In this document: positions 48,478 to 54,886 of the stretch, one piece after another
Numbering within the stretch: the stretch's first letter is position 1
How the letters are laid out: the number at the start of each line of letters is the position of its first letter
Origin: an uncultured Oscillospiraceae bacterium
GTDB lineage: Bacteria > Bacillota > Clostridia > Oscillospirales > Oscillospiraceae
Assembly (NCBI GenBank): GCA_947588605.1
Contig: CANPYK010000014.1
Span: 1-54,886 of the forward strand
Direction of reading: 5' to 3'
Length of the DNA stretch: 54,886 nt
The notes under the pieces: model-generated
Databases searched by the model: none
What the model saw: only the letters and a program-made list of their open reading frames with translations
What the model was told of the DNA's origin: nothing
Program-made: the position numbers and the translations under genes

Positions 48478-50711
48478 AAAGCGACGAGGATATTGTTGAG
48501 GAGGACCACCATGGCGTTGCGGGTCTCGACGCGGTGGGGATCGGCGGTGGGGTCGAGCCAGCCCTGGTTGGCGAAGGCGTTCATGGCGTCGGCGGCCCAG
48601 GGGGAGACGGGGGCGTCGGAGAGCGCGGGGTTGGGGTCGGTGGGGACGTCAAAGAAGAGCGTGAGGGCGCGGTAGGCGATGACGGCCAGCTCCTCGCGGG
48701 TGATGGGGGCGTCGCCGTCAAAGACGCATTCGCCCTTATCGTTGACGCGGCCGTTCACAACGCCCACGGCGGCGCAGAAGTTGGCGGCTTCCTCATACCA
48801 CTTGCCGCTGACGTCGGTGAAGGGGCTCTCCTCCCCGTCATCGACCACGAGGGAAAGCTGAGAGAGGAGGTTATAGAACGCCTGGACCGTCTCGGCGCGG
48901 GTGGCGGTCTCCTCGGGATGGAAGAGGCCGTCGTCGCTGCCGTGGATCAGGTCGTAGGAATAGCACTGGAGATAGGAATTGATGGAAGGGTTGGTCAGCT
49001 TCACGTCGGGGAAGAGGGTGGTGGACTCTATCTGTCCGTCAATATCCAGCTTCTCATTCAGGGTATCGGCGATCTCGGCCACGTAGGCGGGATCCATGGG
49101 GTTGACGCCCAGGATCTCCTCAAACTCCTCCTGGAACTCGGCGTAATAGGGCTGGGAGACGAACTCCAGATAGAGGTCGGCGGCCTTGTCATAGCCCACC
49201 TCCTGGGCCTCGTTCCAGAAGGTGAGAGCGCCGATGGCGGAGGTGGCGTAGCTGATGTAATACAGAGGCTGAAGGGACATGTGCGGGATGGTGACCCAGA
49301 CCTCGGGGCTGCTGACGTTGAAGCCGTAGTCGGTGGCGATCTCCGCAAAGGCCGCGTCGATCATGTCCGCCGTCACGTCCTCGGTGGTGTAGGCGTAAAG
49401 CTCCAGCTCGCCTATCAGGCAGCCCATGAGCAGACCGTCGCCGAGCATATCGTTCATGATGGCGTCTTCCACCATGCCGCCGTATTCACCGAAGATGTCG
49501 TCATAGAACTGGGTGAAAAGGAGCTCCAGACCTTGGGAATGGACCTCGGCCACGTCAATGGAGCAGGAGCCGTCGTTCCAGGTGTTGGGGTGGGAGAAGT
49601 AGTTGTTGTAGTGGCCGAACTCGTGGATGATGGTGGAGAAATCGCGGACGGTGCCGTAGGGGGTGTTGAAGAAGAAGGGAGCGTTGTAGAAGGGGATCTG
49701 TGTGGTGTAGCCGCCGTCGTACTTGTTCTCCCGGGCGGTAATGTCATAGAGATGGTGACCGATCATGTAGTCATAGGCGTCCAGAAGCTCGCCGGACAGC
49801 TTCCCCAGGTAGGGCCGGATGAGAGCCAGCGTCTCGTCGGTGGTGTAGTCGCCGTTCAGAATGCTCCAGCCGATCTCGTCGGTGGTGGATTCGTTGTAGT
49901 TGTAAATGGTGTCGAATTTTTCGCTCAGGGGAGCGATGTACTCCTTGACAGCGTCAAAGAACGCCCGGGCCTCCTCCACCGTGTAGTCGCGGCCGAAAAT
50001 CTCGGCGTAAGCGTACTCGGCGTAATTGTCGTAGCCCTCCACATATTTCATGGACTCCTTGTTCGCCGCCAGGATGTCCATATAGCACGCGGTCATGGCC
50101 TCCAGGTCGCCCGCGTCGTAAGCGTCGTTGTAGTCATCGGTCAGATCCGAGATCTTCATGGACAGGTCCTTCTCCTCCTGAGACATCCCGCCGTAAGTCT
50201 CGTAGTACTCCACGTCGGACTCGGTGAGCTTCTCAGAGGCGATGAAGGCCTCGCGGTGTTCGGACTTGAGAACGTCCTGAATGAGGAAGATAAACGGGTC
50301 AAAGACATCGAGCTCCACCTCGTGATACTGGGCGTAGAGGTCCTTGGACTCCTCATCCGTCAGATCCATGTCTTTCCGGATGTTCAGGATGTAGAGATTG
50401 GCCGAAAGGGTGTTCAGAAGGTCGGAGACCTTGTGGAACGCCTCGAGAACATCCGCGTAGGGCGCGCCGGCGGTCAGCAGGGCCTTCGCCGCGTCGATGG
50501 CGGTGGTGAAGTCCTCCACGGTGAGGGGGACGATCTCCATGTCCTCATAGTCCACGTCCGCATGGGGCTGCTCGTCCAGAAAGTCCGTCTCGCGCACGTC
50601 GCCGTCCTCACCGGGAGCGGCGCCGAGGACGTCGTTGTCCGCCAGCGCGGCGGGGGCGAGAGCCAGGACCATGCACAGGACAAGAAGCAGGGAAAGAAGT
50701 TTTTTGCGCAT
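48471..50711 (-). CDS. Secreted M3-type zinc peptidase with C-terminal SLH domains
   Basis: A 746-residue exported protein from ATG 50711 (GGAGGAATCACT upstream). The signal peptide MRKKLLSLLLVLCMVLALAP is cut at an ALA site. The oligoendopeptidase-like domain (about 50-570) has HExxH as HEFGH at 363-367 and a downstream Glu in EVHSQGLELLF. Two or three S-layer-homology units occupy about 580-746 (PSINSYLQCYSYDLIHG... ATRAETVQAFYNLL; FTDVSGKWYEEAANFCAAVGVVNGR; ITREELAVIAYRAL; APVSPWAADAMNAFANQGWL). M3 enzymes are usually cytoplasmic and lack SLH, so this is a cell-wall-anchored extracellular version that should trim peptides outside the cell. Confidence 0.9.
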   Translation of the reverse strand: MRKKLLSLLLVLCMVLALAPAALADNDVLGAAPGEDGDVRETDFLDEQPHADVDYEDMEIVPLTVEDFTTAIDAAKALLTAGAPYADVLEAFHKVSDLLNTLSANLYILNIRKDMDLTDEESKDLYAQYHEVELDVFDPFIFLIQDVLKSEHREAFIASEKLTESDVEYYETYGGMSQEEKDLSMKISDLTDDYNDAYDAGDLEAMTACYMDILAANKESMKYVEGYDNYAEYAYAEIFGRDYTVEEARAFFDAVKEYIAPLSEKFDTIYNYNESTTDEIGWSILNGDYTTDETLALIRPYLGKLSGELLDAYDYMIGHHLYDITARENKYDGGYTTQIPFYNAPFFFNTPYGTVRDFSTIIHEFGHYNNYFSHPNTWNDGSCSIDVAEVHSQGLELLFTQFYDDIFGEYGGMVEDAIMNDMLGDGLLMGCLIGELELYAYTTEDVTADMIDAAFAEIATDYGFNVSSPEVWVTIPHMSLQPLYYISYATSAIGALTFWNEAQEVGYDKAADLYLEFVSQPYYAEFQEEFEEILGVNPMDPAYVAEIADTLNEKLDIDGQIESTTLFPDVKLTNPSINSYLQCYSYDLIHGSDDGLFHPEETATRAETVQAFYNLLSQLSLVVDDGEESPFTDVSGKWYEEAANFCAAVGVVNGRVNDKGECVFDGDAPITREELAVIAYRALTLFFDVPTDPNPALSDAPVSPWAADAMNAFANQGWLDPTADPHRVETRNAMVVLLNNILVAFI

Positions 50712-50831
50712 AGTGATTCCTCCAGTTTTGTTTATTTGTTTACTTTGCAAAAGAATCCGCAGAAAAAGTATACCACCACGCCCGCCGGATTTCAAGAAAA
50801 AAGTGAGGAAATATGGAAAAAACGCGGGCGG

Positions 50832-52691
50832 TCAGTCGCCCCGGATGGCCTCCAGGAAAAGCCGCCCGTAGCGCTGGGCCTTGACGGCGCCCACGCCGGG
50901 GATATCCAGCAGTGCCTCCATGGTCCGGGGCCGCTGGCGGGTCATCTCCAGGAGGGTGGCGTTGGAGAAGATGACGTAGAGGGGGACGCCCTCCTCCCGG
51001 GCGATCTGCAGGCGCAGGAGCTTCAGGCGCGTGAGCAGGTCGTTGCCCTCGTCGTCCGGCTCGTAGACCGGGGCGGGTTGGGGGACACGCACCTTCTTTT
51101 CCCCGCCGCCGGTGAGCGCCTTGCCTTCGCCCCGGCGCAGGGACATGGTGACACGCTCCCCCTCAAAGAGCACCGCACGGGCCTTTTGGGTGGGGCGGAG
51201 GGTCATATGCTCGGGCTCTATGGCCAGGTACCCTTGGGCGATGAGCTCGTCGATGAGGGCCCGCACGTCCGTTTTGGCAGTGCCCTTCATGAGGCCGTAG
51301 GTGCGGACTGAGCTGAGGTCCAGAGCCTCTACCTTCTGGCTGCGGCTCCCCACGAGGCAGTGGACCACGGCGGTGACACCCACGTAATAGCCAAGCTTAC
51401 TGTGGATGCGCTGGACGCAGGAGAGGACCATCTGGGCCTGGCGGGTGACGTCCGCCTCCACCCGGTCGTCGGAGCAGTTGCCGCAGTTGCCGCATCGGCT
51501 TTGGTGGGCCTGGCCGAAGTAGTCGAGGATGTACGCCCGGAAGCAGGAGCGGGTCTTGCAGTAGCCCTCCATGCGCCGCAGGCGCTCCAGGTCCCGGGCA
51601 TGAAGGGCCGCCTGCTCCTCCTCGCTAAGGTCCGGGTTCTCGTTGGAGTTTTGGATGAGGTACCTGGCGGTACGCATATCTCCGGGGCTGAAAAGGAGGA
51701 CGCAGTCCGCCGGGGCGCCGTCCCGTCCGGCTCGGCCGGCCTCCTGATAGTACGCCTCCATGGACTTGGGGATGTTGTAGTGTATCACGAAGCCCACGTT
51801 GGATTTGTCGATGCCCATGCCGAAGGCGTTGGTGGCGGCCATGATGGGGGCGCGGTCGTAGAGGAAATCCTCCTGGTTGCGGCGGCGCTCCTCGTCCTCG
51901 AGGCCCGCGTGGTAGCGGGTGGCGGGGTATCCGGCGCTTTTCAGGGCGTCGCAGACGTCCTCCACCGCGCGGCGGGTGGAGCAGTAGATGATGCCGCTCC
52001 TGTCCCGGAATTTCCGGAGAAGCGACGAGAGGGCCGCGTCCTTCTCCGCCCCGGAGACGTGGAGCACATCAAAGCGCAGATTGGGCCGGTCGAAGCCTGT
52101 GGTGACGCACACGGGGGCGCGCAGCTCCAGAAGACGGATCACGTCCTCCCGGACCTGGGCCGTGGCGGTGGCGGTGAAGGCAGCCACGACGGGCCGGCGG
52201 AGGAGCCGCCGGAGGAAGGCGGGGATCTTCAGATAGCTGGGGCGGAAATCCTGGCCCCACTGGGAGATGCAGTGGGCCTCGTCCACCGCCAGGAGCGTGA
52301 CGTTGGCCTCCCGGACGGCGGCGACGAAGCCCTCGGCCTCCAGCCGCTCCGGGGCCACGTAGAGGAGCTTGTAGTCCGCGTGCCGAAGGCCGGCGAAGAC
52401 GGCGCGGGCCTCCTCGGCGGTCTGGGAGCTGTTGATGTACGCCGCCGGGACGCCGAGGGCGGTGACGGCGGTGACCTGGTCCTTCATGAGGGAGATGAGC
52501 GGGGAGACTACCAGGGTGAGGCCGGGGAGCATCAGCGCCGGGAGCTGGTAGCAGATGCTCTTGCCCCCGCCGGTGGGCATGATGCCGAAGACGTCGCGGC
52601 CTTGAAGGATCGCGTCTATGAGCGGCTCCTGGCCCTCCCGGAAGGAGGCGTAGCCGAAGACGCGGCGCAGGAGCGAGCGCTTGTCCTCCAT
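50832..52691 (-). CDS. recQ: ATP-dependent DNA helicase RecQ
   Basis: A 619-residue RecQ helicase. Motif 0 is FREGQEPLIDAIL, Walker A is MPTGGGKSICYQ (about 38-49), Walker B/DEAH is LAVDEAHCISQWGQDFRPSY (about 131-150), and motif VI is YQEAGRAGRDG. The RQC zinc cluster is CKTRSCFRAYIL...CGNCGNC, followed by a winged helix. One HRDC domain lies at the C-terminus (LLTRLKLLRLQIA...RPRTMEALLDIPGVGAVKAQRYG). GGAGGGACGCGG precedes ATG 52691. It acts in recombination and fork repair. Confidence 0.95.
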   Translation of the reverse strand: MEDKRSLLRRVFGYASFREGQEPLIDAILQGRDVFGIMPTGGGKSICYQLPALMLPGLTLVVSPLISLMKDQVTAVTALGVPAAYINSSQTAEEARAVFAGLRHADYKLLYVAPERLEAEGFVAAVREANVTLLAVDEAHCISQWGQDFRPSYLKIPAFLRRLLRRPVVAAFTATATAQVREDVIRLLELRAPVCVTTGFDRPNLRFDVLHVSGAEKDAALSSLLRKFRDRSGIIYCSTRRAVEDVCDALKSAGYPATRYHAGLEDEERRRNQEDFLYDRAPIMAATNAFGMGIDKSNVGFVIHYNIPKSMEAYYQEAGRAGRDGAPADCVLLFSPGDMRTARYLIQNSNENPDLSEEEQAALHARDLERLRRMEGYCKTRSCFRAYILDYFGQAHQSRCGNCGNCSDDRVEADVTRQAQMVLSCVQRIHSKLGYYVGVTAVVHCLVGSRSQKVEALDLSSVRTYGLMKGTAKTDVRALIDELIAQGYLAIEPEHMTLRPTQKARAVLFEGERVTMSLRRGEGKALTGGGEKKVRVPQPAPVYEPDDEGNDLLTRLKLLRLQIAREEGVPLYVIFSNATLLEMTRQRPRTMEALLDIPGVGAVKAQRYGRLFLEAIRGD

Positions 52692-52766
52692 CCGCGTCCC
52701 TCCTTTCGAGTGTTTTCCCCATTTTAACAGTATAGAGAGAAAAATTCAAGAAAGGGCAAAGACTTT

Positions 52767-52795
52767 TTGACAGATTCCCGATTTTAGTGTATGAT
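52767..52795 (+). promoter_or_regulatory. Sigma-A promoter of the pyrophosphatase gene
   Basis: TTGACA, 17 bases, TATGAT, ending 22 bases before ATG 52818. It is divergent from recQ. Confidence 0.8.
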
Positions 52796-52817
52796 TGCTC
52801 CAAAGGAAGTGAGCGTT

Positions 52818-54425
52818 ATGGAGCAGATCTTTGTGACAGGGCACCGGAACCCCGACACGGACTCCGTGGTGGCGGCGCTGAGCTACGCGGCTCTGCGCAA
52901 CTCCACCGGGGAGCGGCAGTATGTGGCGGCGCGGCTGGGGCACCTGTCCGACGAGACGCAGAAGATCTTGGAGCGGTTCGGGTTCGAGCCGCCCGTCTAC
53001 GTGAAGGACATGCGGACCCAGGTGCGGGACCTGGATTTTGACGTGCCGCCCATCTTAAGCGGCGCGGTGACGGCCAGCCGCGTCTGGTCGGCCATGGAGG
53101 AGGACAAGCACATCTCCGCCATCCCCATCGCCGACGAGGACGGGCGGCTTCTGGGGATGATGACCGCCGGGGACATCGCGGCCTATGACGTGGCCACCAT
53201 CGGCGACCCGACGCTGCGGGACGTGCCGCTTTTCAACATCCTCTCGGTACTGGAGGGGCAGACGGTGGGGGAGGGGAGCCTGCGCAACTCCGTCACCGGC
53301 GAGGTGGTGCTGGCCCTGCCCCAGGGGGCGCAGCTGCCCATCTTCCGTTCGAAGGACACGGTGCTCATCTGCGGCGACCAGCCGGAGATCTTGCGCGCCG
53401 CCGTGGAGGCGGGGGTGAACTGCGTGGTGCTGTGCCGCGCCGGGGTGCCGGAGGGGCTGGAGACAGGAGAGACCACCGTCATCACCACGCCCTACGAGGC
53501 CCTGCGGGCCGTGCGGCGCATTTTCCAGGCCATTCCGGCGGAGCGGCTCGCCACCCGGCGGGATATCGAGGCGTTCCACCTCACCGATTACATAGACGAC
53601 GTGCGGGAGGTGGTCCTGCAAAGCCGGTATCGGAGCTACCCCATCCTGGACGAGAACGACCGGGTGGTGGGGACGCTCTCCCGGTTCCACCTCTTGAGGC
53701 CCCGGCGGAAAAAGGTGGTGCTGGTGGACCACAATGAGCTGGCCCAGTCCGTGCCGGGCCTGGACGAGACGGAAATTTTGGAGATCATCGACCACCACCG
53801 TTTGGCGGATATCCAGACGCAAAACCCCATTTACGTGCGCAACGAGCCGGTGGGGAGTACCTGCACCATCATCGCCGGGATGTACCAGGAGCGGGGCTTG
53901 ATGCCCTCCCGGAAGCTGGCGGGGCTCATGGCCGCCGCCATCGTTTCCGACACCGTCATGTTCAAATCTCCCACCGCCACCCGCCGCGACCGGCAGATGG
54001 CCGAGCGGCTGGCAGCCCTCGCGGAGCTCAATCTGGAGGAGCTGGGGCGGTTCATCTTCTCCGCCTCCGCGCCGGAGGATAAGCCCGTGCGGGAGCTGCT
54101 GATGACGGATTTCAAGGAGTTCCACATCGCCGGACACGCCTTCGGCATCGGCCAGATCACCTGCATGGACTCCCAGCGGCATCTAAAGCGCAAGGCGGAA
54201 TTTTTGGAGGCCATGGGGGAAATCAAGTCCAAAAACGGCTACGATATGGTGATGCTCATGCTCACCGACGTGCTTTTGGAGGGCACGCGCGTCCTGTGCC
54301 TCGGAGGCGAGGACGTCTTCGCCCAGGCGTTCAACGTGGAGCTCCAGGGAAGCGAAGCCTTCCTCCCCGGCGTCATGAGCCGGAAAAAGCAGATCGTGCC
54401 GATGCTGTCGGCGCTGTGGGGGTAA
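52818..54425 (+). CDS. ppaC: CBS-domain manganese-dependent inorganic pyrophosphatase (family II)
   Basis: A 535-residue family II pyrophosphatase. The N-terminal half of the DHH domain has VTGHRNPDTDS (6-16). A regulatory insert of about 240 residues holds two CBS domains separated by a DRTGG domain, as in nucleotide-regulated clostridial enzymes. After it come VLVDHNE and EIIDHHRLADIQ with the DHH motif, then the DHHA2 domain (FHIAGHAFGIGQI, SRKKQIVPML). CBS-containing forms are known to be inhibited by AMP/ADP and activated by ATP or diadenosine polyphosphates. The open frame begins earlier at 52791, inside the -10 box, so ATG 52818 after AAAGGAAGTGAG is the start. Confidence 0.94.
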   Translation: MEQIFVTGHRNPDTDSVVAALSYAALRNSTGERQYVAARLGHLSDETQKILERFGFEPPVYVKDMRTQVRDLDFDVPPILSGAVTASRVWSAMEEDKHISAIPIADEDGRLLGMMTAGDIAAYDVATIGDPTLRDVPLFNILSVLEGQTVGEGSLRNSVTGEVVLALPQGAQLPIFRSKDTVLICGDQPEILRAAVEAGVNCVVLCRAGVPEGLETGETTVITTPYEALRAVRRIFQAIPAERLATRRDIEAFHLTDYIDDVREVVLQSRYRSYPILDENDRVVGTLSRFHLLRPRRKKVVLVDHNELAQSVPGLDETEILEIIDHHRLADIQTQNPIYVRNEPVGSTCTIIAGMYQERGLMPSRKLAGLMAAAIVSDTVMFKSPTATRRDRQMAERLAALAELNLEELGRFIFSASAPEDKPVRELLMTDFKEFHIAGHAFGIGQITCMDSQRHLKRKAEFLEAMGEIKSKNGYDMVMLMLTDVLLEGTRVLCLGGEDVFAQAFNVELQGSEAFLPGVMSRKKQIVPMLSALWG

Positions 54426-54430
54426 AAAAG

Positions 54431-54459
54431 CGCCGTCTCCCCGATGAGGGGAGACGGCG
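54431..54459. other. 12-bp-stem hairpin after the pyrophosphatase gene
   Basis: CGCCGTCTCCCC, loop GATGA, GGGGAGACGGCG. Six A precede it on the plus strand and no T-run follows, so it is terminator-like only for minus-strand transcripts. A REP-like palindrome (54464-54490) and an inverted relative of the long repeat (54500-54564) follow. Nothing coding is visible in 54426-54769. Confidence 0.6.
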
Positions 54460-54463
54460 TGCG

Positions 54464-54490
54464 GTAGGGGCGGGTTTTGGACCCGCCCGC
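54464..54490. repeat. REP-like palindrome
   Basis: GTAGGGGCGGGTTTTGGACC, then CGCCCGC: last copy of the dispersed palindrome family in the window, again shortly after a gene end. Confidence 0.65.
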
Positions 54491-54769
54491 GTTTTGGGGA
54501 CCGCTCTCATGTCCCACGCTCGCTGCCCCCCTGCCCCCCTCCTACGAGGAGGGGGCGAAAAAGGATGCGGCTTCGCCGCGGATTTTAATTTGCCCGCTGC
54601 GGCGGGGACGGGGGCTCGAATCCCCCTGACCCCCTTTGCCCCAAAGCCTGCAAATAAAAAGTCAACCCCCAACGCGAAAAACTTCGAATATAAAGTGGCG
54701 GTAAAAATGGGCAACACAAATAGGCCGCCTTGAAGGGGCAGCCGGAAGAAGGAAATATATGGGTTGCTG

Positions 54770-54886
54770 TCAGTCGGAATTAGGCATCTCCTCAGCGGGT
54801 TTGTCCCAGAGGCCCTTTTCCTTGAGGCAGTCGCGGACCCTGCCGTAGTAGACGCGGAGGAACTTTGTGCCGCCGGCGGTCATGTA
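54770..54886 (-). CDS. 3' end of an unidentified gene (partial, runs off the window)
   Basis: The last 38 codons of a minus-strand gene, containing TAGGTKFLRVYYGRVRDCLK and ending KPAEEMPNSD before TGA at 54770-54772. No other frame is open with sensible composition. The C-terminus is basic and aromatic. I cannot assign a family from this fragment. Confidence 0.5.
   Translation of the reverse strand, partial: YMTAGGTKFLRVYYGRVRDCLKEKGLWDKPAEEMPNSD

Noticed and set aside
48534-51311. A 925-codon plus-strand frame opposite the M3 peptidase and recQ genes
   Set aside because: Both minus-strand genes have complete catalytic motifs. The plus-strand translation is low-complexity Gly/Val/Glu/His and crosses two unrelated genes.

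Overview
The window looks like chromosome of a high-GC, endospore-forming member of the Clostridia, most likely Oscillospiraceae-like. Three things support this: sporulation genes (ylbJ, yqfC, yqfD, a collagen-like spore-surface protein), the Firmicutes housekeeping run phoH / ybeY / era / yqzL / recO / cdd, and dense families of short GC-rich palindromic repeats between genes. The family assignment is inference; no rRNA or tRNA gene is visible.

Region 1 (1-21951) is a type IV pilus locus on the plus strand: prepilin peptidase, a DUF559 gene enclosed by about 150-bp direct repeats, PilM/PilN/PilO-like assembly proteins, then a 15.8-kb gene. That gene encodes a 5255-residue protein with a canonical prepilin N-terminus fused to about eight large modules of GLUG-type beta-helix repeats. 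Three small pilin-like genes follow and resemble a minor-pilin tip complex. The promoter-proximal leader of the giant gene carries five copies of an 11-bp dyad, GTTATGGTAAC or close variants. The giant prepilin-adhesin and its tip-complex neighbours are the best candidate for an undescribed system. The export/retraction ATPases and PilC are not in the window.

Region 2 (22031-27149) is a signalling set in the same orientation: a receiver/HD-GYP/GGDEF cyclic-di-GMP enzyme, an Hpt phosphotransfer protein and a hybrid histidine kinase with two receivers. Together they could form a phosphorelay that sets c-di-GMP and hence pilus output (inference).

Region 3 (27150-33649) holds a collagen-like protein, a P-loop protein, a DtxR-type regulator, and a minus-strand group ylbJ / small Cys protein / birA / DUF1284 / YtxH-like. 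Region 4 (33760-43632) is yqfC-yqfD-phoH, an inserted hicAB plus frameshifted rhuM block, an M32 carboxypeptidase, then ybeY-era-yqzL-recO-larA-cdd. Region 5 (43755-54886) holds an unknown membrane-anchored protein, a minus-strand operon of a Crp/Fnr regulator and an SsuA/NMT1-type ABC importer, a 321-bp MITE-like element inside a gene remnant, an SLH-anchored M3-type peptidase, recQ, a CBS-containing Mn pyrophosphatase and the 3' end of an unidentified gene.

Several copies of one palindromic repeat family lie just after stop codons and end in T-runs, so they probably serve as transcription terminators.
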